Shown piece after piece: positions 1 through 9,652 of a DNA stretch of 33,883 bases (position 1 is its first letter; every line of letters begins with the position of its first letter). Source of the DNA: Sphingobacteriales bacterium TSM_CSM (GTDB taxonomy: Bacteria > Bacteroidota > Bacteroidia > Chitinophagales > UBA2359); assembly GCA_002212725.1 (NCBI GenBank), contig MTCR01000104.1, positions 1 through 33,883 of the forward strand, given 5' to 3'. The position numbers and the translations under genes are program-made. A model generated the notes under the pieces. The model had not been told where the DNA came from. It was given only the letters and a program-made list of their open reading frames with translations, and did no database searches.

Positions 1-336
1 CTTATACAAACTGCTAAATTTGCAAGTTCCTGCTTGCGGTAAAATGTAAATACCGTAGAATACCTAAATAGTTACAAAAAAACTTTTTAGAAACTCATAA
101 AAATAACAGAAACTTCTTTGCCAAAAAATCAATTAAAACAGCATGAAATTTGGCAAGTTAGTTTTTTTCTATAACTTTGAAATTAAATTGGTTGGGCTTT
201 GTATTTTGGTGTTACGGGATGAATGGGGAATGGAGGGAAATGTGGAGTAACAGGTGAGATGGCAACAACCCTAATTAACAAATTTGCATCCTGATAATTA
301 ATTGATATATTTGAGAAGAAAACAAATTGACAAAAC
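1..336. other. Gene-free upstream region at window start
   Basis: No credible coding sequence is visible here. The stretch is strongly AT-rich. It holds a short inverted repeat (GCAAG at 22-26, CTTGC at 33-37, no T-run after it, so not a convincing terminator) and a good Bacteroidota-type promoter at 149-179 facing the gene that starts at 337. The end of whatever gene lies to the left is outside the window. Confidence 0.6.
149..179 (+). promoter_or_regulatory. Bacteroidota-type promoter for the gene at 337
   Basis: TTTG at 149-152 is followed after exactly 19 bases by TAACTTTG at 172-179, a full match to the Bacteroidota consensus TTTG-N19-TAnnTTTG (-33/-7). Transcription would begin near 185, giving a leader of about 150 bases before the ATG at 337. 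The match is seen directly; the activity is inferred. Confidence 0.65.
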
Positions 337-3300
337 ATGGGTAAATTAAAAACGCTTACAATGTTATTGTTTGTAACAAGTATTACATTTGGACAAACAC
401 GTGACAACGACCCTGTTGTTATTAAAGGAAGTAACTTATCTTGCATGATAGGTGTGCAACCATTACTTATAGTAGCATATAAATTTAATGGTACGTCATT
501 GGTGCAAATTCCGGTTCAGATAGACGAGGTTGTGATGAAAGACATTAAAACACCCTATGGATCGGTTGGGTGTCTCGGACAGTCTGATGCGAATGTGCCT
601 TGGGATGTTCCTTTTTACGCGGATGCCAATACATTTACTGGCGCCGACACAAATCCACTGTTTGATAGTGATGATGAGGTGGTTTTTATGGCCAAAGATG
701 CAGGTGCAAAACTCAATATCTGCCCACCCACACCTTCGGGTGTGGTCAATAATACGACATGTGAAGTTGAACTTCGTGATCCGCTGAATAATGCCATACT
801 CGGGTATGTTTATTTGTTTCAACAAAACGGAACATTAAATCAAAATGCAGGAATTAATTACGTAACCTATAATTTTACCTATGCCAATAATTATCAGACT
901 GCTTATGATATTTGTAATGGCAGTAACAATGTCGAAAACTCTACTGTAACGACTTCTAATTACAGCATGCGAATGACAGGAAGATGGATTGAAGACGAAC
1001 TAAAAATATCTGCCGGAGGAGCAACAAATGTGGATATATTAGACAGACACCAGGCTTTTGTTGGGATCAATAACTGCTTCAGATCTGAGAACACATTTTC
1101 TGACTCAAATGGGCCGGTTGTGACATCTAAAAATGGACCTATTCGCGCTATTCGTTCGGTAATGGGTTCTAATAGCGGCACATTTAACCAAATAACGATT
1201 CTCTATACTCAAAGCCGCGTTGACTGGAGACTGGATTTCAGAGTTCATCCCATAGGTGGTTATTACGATGTTTTCGATATGAGTCCTGCTGCAACAGGTA
1301 TGACCTATTATAATAATCAAAATCAAAGCGGTTTTATTATAAACGGGGTTCAGGAGCCGTATGTAAATAACGCCCCTAATGAATGGGATTTATATACAGG
1401 AAATCAAGGAACTATGGCTGTGAGTTATGCCTATGAAACAGATTTAGTTGTTTCTACTCTTGCTCAGCCCAACCCAATTGCCAATGCTTTTTTAGAGGCA
1501 TACTATAATGATAGTATTCCTGCAAGGCATACCTGTACAGGTGATGGAAATGCATATGGCAGCAGTGGCTTTCATCTTGCCACAGGAAAGTGCACAGATA
1601 AAAGAAGACCGGAAACAGCTTGCCAAACAGATCCAAAATATTTTGTGGGTAAGCGATTTCATTACATGTTACCTCCATTTGCCACCATTGCCAATGCAAT
1701 TACTTATAGAAGTTATGCATTGAATCCAATTACCACAACCAATTTAGTGGCGTTGCTGTCCTCGTTTTGTTCTTCAACTAGTTATAGTGTAAACACTGCA
1801 TCCAACCCGACAGTTGGAGGCACAACCACAGGCGGTGGCACTTACGCAAGCGGCGCAAACGTTACCGTAACGGCAACTACAAACAGTGGCTACACTTTTG
1901 TTAACTGGACAGAGAATGGTAATGTTGTAAGTACCAATGCAAGTTACACGTTCACCATTTCGGCAAACAGAACCCTGGTGGCCAATTTTTCACAGAACAC
2001 TACCAACTACACCGTAACCACTTCATCAAGCCCGACAGCGGGCGGCACAACAACAGGCGGTGGCACTTACGCAAGCGGCGCAAACGTTACCGTAACGGCA
2101 ACTACAAACAGTGGCTACACTTTTGTTAACTGGACAGAGAATGGTAATGTTGTAAGTACCAATGCAAGTTACACGTTCACCATTTCGGTAAACAGAACCC
2201 TGGTGGCCAATTTTTCACAGAACACTACCAACTACAGCGTAACTACTTCTGCTAATCCTGTGGCAGGCGGCACAACAACATGCGGTGGTACTTACGCAAG
2301 CGGTGCCGGCGTTACCGTAACAGCAACAGCAAATAGCGGCTACACATTTACCAACTGGACAGAAAGTGGGAGTCAGGTAAGCACGAATGCTTCTTATACT
2401 TTCACTATTGCCGCCAACAGAAATTTAGTGGCCAATTTCACTGCATCACCAAATAGTGCTACCCGCAACAACGACCCTGTTGTAGTAAAAGGAATTAACT
2501 TATCCTGTATGATAGGTGTTCAGCCATCACTCATTGTAGCATATAAATTCAACGGAACCAACCTTGTACAGATACCTGTGCAAGTGGATGAAGTGGTAGT
2601 GAAAGAAGCATCTGCTCCCTACAATAATTTGGGGTGTGCATTTGGCACCATAAATAACAGCAACACGTATGATGATATTGCTTTTTATGCTGACACCAAT
2701 ACTTTTACCGGAGCTGATACAAATCTCCTTTTTGATAGTGACGATGAGTTAGTTTTTATGGCAAAAGATGCAGGGTCAAAACTTAATATCTGCCCGCCCC
2801 CTCCTTCAGGCGTGGTAGGCAATACAACTTGTGAACTTGAATTGCGCGACCCGCTCAATAATGCCTTGCTCGGTTATGTTTATCTGTTCCAACAAAACGG
2901 AACATTAAATCAAAGTGCCGGTATCAGTTACGTAAACTATAATTTCACTTATGCGAATAATTATCAGACTGCTTACGATATCTGTGCCGGGGGTATGACA
3001 GAAAATTCAACAGTTACAACAGCTAATTACAGCATGAAATTTACCAAAAGATGTATTGAAGAAGAATTGAAAATTACAGCAGGAGGTGCTACCAATGTAG
3101 ATATTTTGGACAGGCATCAATTTTTTGTTGCACCTAACACATGTTTTAGAAGTGAAGATACATTTTCTGATAGCAGAGGAACTGTTGTCACATCAAAAAA
3201 TGGGCCTGTGAGGGCAATTCGTTCTGTAATGGGAGCTAACAGCGGAGTGGGCACTCAATGGACTATTAAATTCACCGAAAGCAGGTTGGATTATCAAATG

Positions 3301-4248
3301 GATTTCAGAGTTCACCCCATTGGTGGATTTTTTGATGTTCTTGACCTTAATCCAAATGCTGTTGGAATGATGTATTACAATAATCAAAATCCTGGTGGTG
3401 TTTTAATTAATGGTGTTCAAGATGCCCTTATTACCACAAACCCGAATAATTGGGAATTATATACAGGAAATCAGGGATCCATTGCCGTAAGTTACGCTTA
3501 TCAAACAGATATACCCTTGGGTACAAGTTCCTTTGTTGAAGCATACTATGACGATGGGGGTACTACAAATCCACAACACATTTGTACTGGAGATGGGTTT
3601 GCCTATGGTGCCAGCGGCTTCCATTTAGCTACAGGGCTTTGCACCGATTATTGGGCTACGGCATCCGGTTGTGGTGCAGCTGCATCTTATTTCCGCCTTC
3701 ACAGACGGAATTACATACTTCCTCCTTCGGTAAATACAACTCAAGCGGCTACTTATGCAGATTATTCAAATAATCCCATAACCACAACCAGTTTAGCTGC
3801 ATTGTTAACTTCATTTTGCACGGTGCCGAATTATAATGTCAGCACTTCGTCTAATCCGGCAGCAGGCGGCACAACAACAGGCAGCGGCACTTATACAAGC
3901 GGGGCCAGCGTTACCGTAACAGCAACGGCTAATAGTGGTTACGCGTTCACCAACTGGACAGAAAGCGGTAATATTGTTAGCACCAATGCAAGTTACACGT
4001 TCACTATTTCTGCCAACAGAAATTTGATAGCTAACTTTTTATGCCTTATACCCTCCTCTCCCATCATCAGCGGCAGCAGTGATGTGTGTCCCGATAGCAC
4101 CTATCAATACAGCGTACCTGCTATTGAAGGTACTACTTATTTGTGGACAGTACAAGGTGGTACAATTGTAAGTGGGCAAGGCACCAATGCCATCAATGTG
4201 TTATGGTTTAACGGCACAGTGGGAACTATAAGCTTACAGCAATATTAA
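337..4248 (+). CDS. Secreted protein with two copies of an unknown ~460-aa domain and four InlB-type B-repeats; C-terminus probably truncated
   Basis: The 1303-aa product starts with a signal peptide (cleavage near FGQ, residue 20). Residues ~22-480 and ~710-1165 are two homologous copies of a domain I do not recognise; both begin with DNDPVV or NNDPVV, share NLSCMIGVQP, and carry the acidic DSDDE(V/L)VFMAKDAG motif and a VDILDRHQ motif. Between the copies lie three 75-aa repeats starting at residues 483, 558 and 633, with a fourth at ~1168. Their GGTTTGGGTYxSGAxVTVTA...NWTE...F pattern is that of divergent InlB B-repeats, common in extracellular proteins. Residues ~1238-1303 begin a PKD-like domain (WTVQGGTIVSGQGT) that stops before its last strands, and no T9SS C-terminal domain follows. 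The gene is clearly more AT-rich than its neighbours (17 G/C of 60 in 841-900), consistent with recent acquisition. An extracellular role is inferred; the function is unknown. Confidence 0.85.
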   Translation: MGKLKTLTMLLFVTSITFGQTRDNDPVVIKGSNLSCMIGVQPLLIVAYKFNGTSLVQIPVQIDEVVMKDIKTPYGSVGCLGQSDANVPWDVPFYADANTFTGADTNPLFDSDDEVVFMAKDAGAKLNICPPTPSGVVNNTTCEVELRDPLNNAILGYVYLFQQNGTLNQNAGINYVTYNFTYANNYQTAYDICNGSNNVENSTVTTSNYSMRMTGRWIEDELKISAGGATNVDILDRHQAFVGINNCFRSENTFSDSNGPVVTSKNGPIRAIRSVMGSNSGTFNQITILYTQSRVDWRLDFRVHPIGGYYDVFDMSPAATGMTYYNNQNQSGFIINGVQEPYVNNAPNEWDLYTGNQGTMAVSYAYETDLVVSTLAQPNPIANAFLEAYYNDSIPARHTCTGDGNAYGSSGFHLATGKCTDKRRPETACQTDPKYFVGKRFHYMLPPFATIANAITYRSYALNPITTTNLVALLSSFCSSTSYSVNTASNPTVGGTTTGGGTYASGANVTVTATTNSGYTFVNWTENGNVVSTNASYTFTISANRTLVANFSQNTTNYTVTTSSSPTAGGTTTGGGTYASGANVTVTATTNSGYTFVNWTENGNVVSTNASYTFTISVNRTLVANFSQNTTNYSVTTSANPVAGGTTTCGGTYASGAGVTVTATANSGYTFTNWTESGSQVSTNASYTFTIAANRNLVANFTASPNSATRNNDPVVVKGINLSCMIGVQPSLIVAYKFNGTNLVQIPVQVDEVVVKEASAPYNNLGCAFGTINNSNTYDDIAFYADTNTFTGADTNLLFDSDDELVFMAKDAGSKLNICPPPPSGVVGNTTCELELRDPLNNALLGYVYLFQQNGTLNQSAGISYVNYNFTYANNYQTAYDICAGGMTENSTVTTANYSMKFTKRCIEEELKITAGGATNVDILDRHQFFVAPNTCFRSEDTFSDSRGTVVTSKNGPVRAIRSVMGANSGVGTQWTIKFTESRLDYQMDFRVHPIGGFFDVLDLNPNAVGMMYYNNQNPGGVLINGVQDALITTNPNNWELYTGNQGSIAVSYAYQTDIPLGTSSFVEAYYDDGGTTNPQHICTGDGFAYGASGFHLATGLCTDYWATASGCGAAASYFRLHRRNYILPPSVNTTQAATYADYSNNPITTTSLAALLTSFCTVPNYNVSTSSNPAAGGTTTGSGTYTSGASVTVTATANSGYAFTNWTESGNIVSTNASYTFTISANRNLIANFLCLIPSSPIISGSSDVCPDSTYQYSVPAIEGTTYLWTVQGGTIVSGQGTNAINVLWFNGTVGTISLQQY
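1783..2450 (+). repeat. Three tandem 225-bp InlB-type B-repeats, two nearly identical
   Basis: Units begin at 1783, 2008 and 2233, each 225 bp (75 codons). From 1831-2007 against 2056-2232 the DNA of units 1 and 2 is the same except for one substitution (C at 1964, T at 2189). Unit 3 is diverged, and a fourth, separate unit lies at about 3832-4038. The synonymous sites are as conserved as the coding ones, so the first two units come from a recent duplication or gene conversion. Confidence 0.9.
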
Positions 4249-4458
4249 AACTTACACATTTTCCAGAACATAGTTTATAGCATCTGTTAGCAGAAGAACG
4301 GGAGAGTGTCTAAAAACACAACAGAAAGCGTTTGGCTTGTGGGCATTGGCGCAAGAAAAACCGGGTTATTTGCAAAGAATTTTGTGCAATATTAAGGAGC
4401 AACCTTACCTGCCCGTTGCTGCGCTCTGTGTGTTTGGTATATAATCCCTGACTAAGCG

Positions 4459-4481
4459 AAGCCCGAGCGGGGCGGGCTTTT
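4459..4481. terminator. Rho-independent terminator between convergent genes
   Basis: A 7-bp perfect GC-rich stem AAGCCCG (4459-4465) and CGGGCTT (4473-4479) with a 7-base loop ends in TTTT (4478-4481). It lies between the stop of the gene ending at 4248 and the stop of the opposite-strand gene at 4514. The T-run fits termination of rightward transcription; the AA preceding the stem gives weaker support for leftward use. Confidence 0.6.
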
Positions 4482-4513
4482 ATATTACCTGCATGGTTAA
4501 CCTCTCATTTCTC

Positions 4514-7500
4514 CTACCGCATCAGGTACATTTTACCCAATCCGTTTTTGAGGTAGGCATCGGCACCGGTGGCGTAGTGTTGCATGGTTTGCCCGTTTAG
4601 TTTAGCTACAAACCGGTATAGGTACAGGCCGTTGCCAAGCGGATTGCCAAATTGGTCGGTTCCGTCCCAGGCAAATTCGGTTATATTGGTTCCTATGTGC
4701 AGGGTTCCCAATTCGGCGGCGCTGATTTCGCGCACAACCCGTCCCGATACGGTCATGATTTGAATATTCATAAACTGCGGCACTTCGGAGCCGGTAAGGG
4801 TAAACACAAAACGGGTAGCGGTTGTAAACGGGTTGGGGTAATTGAGCAGGTTTGAAACAGCCGGCGTGTTTACCACCTTAAACCGTATGCTGTAATTGCT
4901 TGCCGCAAACAGGTTGCCGCTGCGGTCTTTGCCTTTTACCTGCAATTCATACAAGCCGTCGGTGGCAAGGGTGGGCAGCAATTGTATGGTGGCGGTGTTT
5001 TTGCCGTTTTGCGCATTGGATTCAGTGGCGGGGGTAAAGGTGAGCATGGGGTTGCTGAAGTACAGGCGGTTGCTGATGGCCGGCACGCCCAATTCGTTGG
5101 GATAGACTAAGTAAAGTTCAAACCCCGATGTATCATTGAGGGCAAGGTAGCGGTTTTCATCGGTAAGGCGCACGGTTATTTCGGGTTTTGCCGATACCAG
5201 TTCGCCATCGGTAATGTGTCTGCCATCAAAAGTTACATCAACATAGGGGTTTATTTTATCGGTTTTCACAAAAAAGGGCAGGTAAACCAGGTTATTAAAC
5301 CTGAATTTTTCGGGTTGTGCCTGTTGAGGGTTCAGTTCAATGGCCAGCAGGTTGCTGCCCTGCAATCCGGCGGTGCTTTGGTGCAAGGTGGCATTTACCG
5401 TTTGTCCGGGGGCAATGGGCGGCAGGGGCGGCACATTGAGTTGGGTGGCTTGGTTAGCGCTGTTAATGATGGTGTATTGCACCAGCAGGCTGTCGGTTGG
5501 GTTGGCTTCAGCATTGGTAACGGCAAATTCCAGTTGCAGGAGTTCGCCTTCCTGCAGGGTATCGGCATAAAAGTAGAAATGGTTTTGATAGTTGAGCGCC
5601 ACTTCGGGAGCGCGGGCAAACAACACGCGCAGGTAGTTTATTTGGGTTGGTTCGGCAAATTCTTCCAGATGGGTGGTTTTCAGTGCCAGGCGCAAAAAGG
5701 CATAATCATTGGCTGCGGGGGCAAGGTATTGCCCGCCAACAGCGCTTTGGGGCACAATGGTTTGCAGCAGCGCATCGGGGTTGCCGGGCATTACGCCGTA
5801 CACAAACAGGGTATCAGATGCAGCAAAATTTCCTAAGTCATACTGCACGGCATTCCAGGTGGTGGCCGGCCCAATGGCAGGTGTGGCAATTGTACCCGAT
5901 GTTGCGTTTGTGGCAATGGTTTTGTTCAGGCTCAACGGATTGGAAGAAGAGGTGGGCCCGAACAGCAGTTGTACGTCTTCAAAAGCGGGGTTGTTTTTTT
6001 GCCCGAAAGCAATAAATGCCTGCGAATTGGGCACATCAAACAGGTTGGGTATGCCCATGCCACTAAAAACAGATTGCAGGGCGGCCTGCTGTGCCGGGTC
6101 AAAGGTTTGCAGGCGGTGCGCATTAAGGCTGAATGCCAGCACAAAATACCCGTCGGGTATGTGGTTTTGGAGAAAACTCACCATAGAGTCTATTTGTGCT
6201 GCATCGGAGGTGTTAAATTCAAAAACGTAGCGGTCGTCAAAAGAGCAGTGCAGGTTGCCATACTGCCCGCGTCCGGCGCAACCGCTTCCGCTTATGCGTT
6301 CCGAAAGCATGGGTTCCAGGGTTAAATCGGGTTTAAAAGCGGCAATGGCAATACCTCCTTTACATGCATCGTCGGCGGTGCAGTAGCTGACGGGTTCCAG
6401 CGGTGTTCCGTTGAGCGAAAAATTAGCAGCGCCAAAATTGTCGTATTGGTTAGTGGCGGTTAAGGTGTTTTGCCCTGTTTGAAAAAGGAATTTCCTGCTT
6501 GAAGAACTGAGGGTAATGCGCTGGAGTTGGTTATAGGTAAACTGGTAGTAGTGCGATTGGTTAAAGCCCGAATCATAGCCGGGCAGGTAAATAAATGAAC
6601 TGCCTTTCCAGTTATTGCTGTCGGGGTTTTCCTGCTGCCGCGCTGCCCGCCAGTAGTAAACGGTATTTTCAATAAAATTAATATCAGGCTGCCATTCAAT
6701 TACCCCTGCTTTGCTGGCAATAAAAGTTGTTGCCAGGGGGTTGGTAAAAAGTTCGGAAGTATCTATTTGTATTACATAGTTTAATTCGGGCAATATGGGT
6801 TGCCCGGTAGAGGCTTTAAGGGTAACGGTTTGTTCCGGAACTATAGAAAAGTTGCAGGGGTAAATTGGTATCAATAAATCCGAAAATATAAAAAGACCTT
6901 TGCCTGCTGTATTGTTGTCTTCGCAGTCTTCGGCTATTTCGTTGTTATAATCAACGGTTACGGTAAAATTGTTTTCCCCCTCTACTGCGGCCGGGTCGCC
7001 GGTGGGTATTTGTACAGAGAGCGTATCGGTGTACAGGGTAGAAGCAAAACGCTTGCTATATACAGTTTGCGAACCATCGGGAAAGGTTCGTTGCACATGC
7101 AGGGTAAAGGAGTCGGCAACGGCCATACCCAAATTAAGCAGTGCCACGTTGATGGTAAAGGTATCCACATCGGCGGTTACCTGTTGCGGAGAAATGGTAA
7201 TGCCGGCAGGGTCCAGCACGTATTCGGGACGGCTCCATGAGTTAATGACCACGGCCGGGTCGCCCACGAGCGTGTATTCCTGGCAGGTAAGTTTAGGTCC
7301 GGCATCATTGGGCGAAGCGGCAAATACATCGGCCACGGTTTGTTTTATGCAGTAGCCAACAGGTTTATTGTAATTGTCACTGCAAAAATGGTCATATAAT
7401 TTGCTGTTGAACTGGTCTAAATACAGCGGAAACCCCGATGAAACGGTAGCCAGAAACCCAATGGCGCCCAGGTTATCGGCCAGCACATAATCTTCAGACA

Positions 7501-9652
7501 TGGCGGTTTGGGGCAGTCCGGTTATGGGGTCAATATCGTAGCTGTGAATATCGCCCACAAAACACGAGCTGGCCATAATAAAGGGGTATTTTCCAAAATT
7601 CTGGTATGCCTGCGGTGCTTGTATATCCACCTGCCAGTAACCGCCTGCGCCGTGTCCTACAAAGTTAATAACTGCCAGTCCTTCGTTAATGTAGTTGCCC
7701 AAGTCAACGGCATCAACGGGGTTTGCCGAAAAACTGCGGTAAGTTTTCACCACTTCACCGCCAAAATGCACGTCTTCAAATTTGTGGCGGTAGCTTTCCA
7801 GGGTATTAAAAAACAATTCTGCCTCCGACAGGTTAGAACCTCCGGCAATGTGCATGGCGTGTTTCATCCATTCGCGGTCTTGTGGGTTACAGGAGGGGTT
7901 GTTCAGCAGGTTGTCGTGTTCAATCACCTTATCTAAGTAACCGGCTACTTCCTGCGGGGTATTGGCCGGCACCCTGCCGGTTGCCAGTTGGTTAAGAAAA
8001 CTGGCTGCAGGGTAAGCACTGCTGAGCATCATATCCGATGCCGGATGCCCGAAGGTAGGCACTAAGTTGCGGTTGTAGTTGGCCGGGTTATTGGGCGCAT
8101 AAGAATCGCGGTAGCCAATAGATTTACCCAGCAACAACAGGTAACCCGGAGGGGTGCCCCAGGAAACGGCAGCATAGCGCACAAAATTATTTATTGAAAG
8201 CGGGTGTTTGGTTATACCCCAGCTAAACTGGTCGTATAGTTCTTCAATATCGGCCACTACCACGCTGTAACTGCCGCCGGCTGCCGAGCTTCGGTGTTCT
8301 GCATAGCGTTGTACCTCATTTACCTCGCCCTGCATAAGCGCTTTGTTGGTAATAATAAGGTAATTGCCCTGGTTTTCGGGCAGGTTGTAATTGGTAAAAT
8401 GCGTTTCGGTAAGTTGCGAAACCAAGGTAACCACCAAAGTGGGAATAGTTGTGGAGGTATTGCTGAAAAAGAGGGTTCGCTCAGCTTGAAGTGATGCCGC
8501 CTGTGGCAGGTGGAACCGGTAAACGGGCTGCCCCGATGAGTTGTCCACATCGGGCAAAAAACGCAGGCTGTTGGTCAGGTCGTACAGCACAGGGGCGGTT
8601 CCGCCGTTAAAGTTGGTAATTTCAAGGTATTTGGCGGCGTTGTTGGGTATGGTAAATTTATACATCACCGAGCCGTTAAAATCAAAGCTATGCGGATAGG
8701 TTACGGTAAAAAAGGGCACGCTGTTGCGGTTTACCAACAAATTGGCGCTATTGCCTAACTGCCCGGGCGATGCAAAATTAAGCTGTGTATTGGGCGAGGT
8801 AAGTTGCAAAACCGGAAAACCAAACTGCAGGTTTTGCGAAGTATAGCCTTCAAATTCATAATCAACTACTTGAGTTCCGTTTACCTTTACCTGTATGCGG
8901 TGGTCGGGTATGAGGTCTAACAGGTTCGATTGCCCCAGCACCCGCGCCTGAAACCGCACGGTATCTGCCGGCAGCGTGGTACCGGTATATACCGATTTGG
9001 TAGAAATGTTGTAGTTAATGCTTGCTCCCGCTTCAATGGCCGAACCCACAAACCCTTCGCCGTCCTCAAAATCGGCATAGTTGGTGTTAATACCGCCAAG
9101 CCGCACCGGCTTACCGCCGTAAAAGGTATTTACGTTTTGCTTTACGCTTTCAAACATAAAATATTGTTCTTTGGCAGGCGCACCGGCAAGGTTGTTGGGC
9201 GTATCGGTATAGCGTTTGTTTGGCCCAACTTCATCAATGGTAAGGAAGTATGCCGAGGTATCGGAAAACATGCTTACATACGGGTTGGGTTGCCAACCGG
9301 GGTAGAGGTACAGCCTTGTATCGAGGCGGCCGTCGTTTTTTTCGGCATAAAATTCAATATAATCGGCAGTTCCAAAACTACCTTCGGTGGTTAGGTACAG
9401 CGGTATTTCCTGCCCCTGGAAATACATTTTGTAGCTGCTTCCTTGCTCAACCGGCACTCCCGAACCGGTAAGCGCGGCATAGGTAATGCGGTGCAGACCG
9501 GTTTTGGCAACTTTTATTTTATAGTATGTTTTGTCAAAATTTATCCATTCGTTGTTAAATGGGGCGCTGGTTTGTGCCAATACCGAAAAATGAAGGAGCA
9601 AAAACCATATTATGCCGAATGCGAAATGCCAATTATAAAATCTTTTAGCCAT
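4514..9652 (-). CDS. C25-family cysteine peptidase, PorU/PorU2-like T9SS sortase homologue
   Basis: The predicted protein has 1712 aa from the ATG at 9652, which begins a good signal peptide (MAKRFYNWHFAF..., cleavage after VLAQ); an in-frame ATG 21 codons upstream would put a charged extension before it. After an N-terminal beta-rich region, a gingipain-type C25 domain (about residues 450-810) shows the paired motifs FVGHGAGGYW (His667) and MASSCFVGD (Cys697), the expected catalytic dyad. The rest is Ig/CARDB-like beta domains, and the C-terminus (about 1615-1712) is FlgD-Ig/T9SS-like with NYPNPF and FAWDGTDQFGNPL. In this family PorU cleaves T9SS C-terminal signals and attaches cargo at the cell surface. 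The great length fits the longer PorU2-type homologues better than canonical PorU. Whether it is a sortase or a secreted protease cannot be decided from sequence alone. Confidence 0.85.
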   Translation of the reverse strand: MAKRFYNWHFAFGIIWFLLLHFSVLAQTSAPFNNEWINFDKTYYKIKVAKTGLHRITYAALTGSGVPVEQGSSYKMYFQGQEIPLYLTTEGSFGTADYIEFYAEKNDGRLDTRLYLYPGWQPNPYVSMFSDTSAYFLTIDEVGPNKRYTDTPNNLAGAPAKEQYFMFESVKQNVNTFYGGKPVRLGGINTNYADFEDGEGFVGSAIEAGASINYNISTKSVYTGTTLPADTVRFQARVLGQSNLLDLIPDHRIQVKVNGTQVVDYEFEGYTSQNLQFGFPVLQLTSPNTQLNFASPGQLGNSANLLVNRNSVPFFTVTYPHSFDFNGSVMYKFTIPNNAAKYLEITNFNGGTAPVLYDLTNSLRFLPDVDNSSGQPVYRFHLPQAASLQAERTLFFSNTSTTIPTLVVTLVSQLTETHFTNYNLPENQGNYLIITNKALMQGEVNEVQRYAEHRSSAAGGSYSVVVADIEELYDQFSWGITKHPLSINNFVRYAAVSWGTPPGYLLLLGKSIGYRDSYAPNNPANYNRNLVPTFGHPASDMMLSSAYPAASFLNQLATGRVPANTPQEVAGYLDKVIEHDNLLNNPSCNPQDREWMKHAMHIAGGSNLSEAELFFNTLESYRHKFEDVHFGGEVVKTYRSFSANPVDAVDLGNYINEGLAVINFVGHGAGGYWQVDIQAPQAYQNFGKYPFIMASSCFVGDIHSYDIDPITGLPQTAMSEDYVLADNLGAIGFLATVSSGFPLYLDQFNSKLYDHFCSDNYNKPVGYCIKQTVADVFAASPNDAGPKLTCQEYTLVGDPAVVINSWSRPEYVLDPAGITISPQQVTADVDTFTINVALLNLGMAVADSFTLHVQRTFPDGSQTVYSKRFASTLYTDTLSVQIPTGDPAAVEGENNFTVTVDYNNEIAEDCEDNNTAGKGLFIFSDLLIPIYPCNFSIVPEQTVTLKASTGQPILPELNYVIQIDTSELFTNPLATTFIASKAGVIEWQPDINFIENTVYYWRAARQQENPDSNNWKGSSFIYLPGYDSGFNQSHYYQFTYNQLQRITLSSSSRKFLFQTGQNTLTATNQYDNFGAANFSLNGTPLEPVSYCTADDACKGGIAIAAFKPDLTLEPMLSERISGSGCAGRGQYGNLHCSFDDRYVFEFNTSDAAQIDSMVSFLQNHIPDGYFVLAFSLNAHRLQTFDPAQQAALQSVFSGMGIPNLFDVPNSQAFIAFGQKNNPAFEDVQLLFGPTSSSNPLSLNKTIATNATSGTIATPAIGPATTWNAVQYDLGNFAASDTLFVYGVMPGNPDALLQTIVPQSAVGGQYLAPAANDYAFLRLALKTTHLEEFAEPTQINYLRVLFARAPEVALNYQNHFYFYADTLQEGELLQLEFAVTNAEANPTDSLLVQYTIINSANQATQLNVPPLPPIAPGQTVNATLHQSTAGLQGSNLLAIELNPQQAQPEKFRFNNLVYLPFFVKTDKINPYVDVTFDGRHITDGELVSAKPEITVRLTDENRYLALNDTSGFELYLVYPNELGVPAISNRLYFSNPMLTFTPATESNAQNGKNTATIQLLPTLATDGLYELQVKGKDRSGNLFAASNYSIRFKVVNTPAVSNLLNYPNPFTTATRFVFTLTGSEVPQFMNIQIMTVSGRVVREISAAELGTLHIGTNITEFAWDGTDQFGNPLGNGLYLYRFVAKLNGQTMQHYATGADAYLKNGLGKMYLMR

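Noticed and set aside
4249..4458. Frameshifted continuation of the 1303-aa protein
   Set aside because: I read the other two forward frames after 4220; both hit stops quickly and show no PKD or sorting-domain residues.
5216..5836. 206-codon plus-strand open frame (and others up to 6325) inside the C25 peptidase gene
   Set aside because: It is antisense to a gene with intact catalytic motifs and coherent domains; its translation is basic and low-complexity with no recognisable motif.
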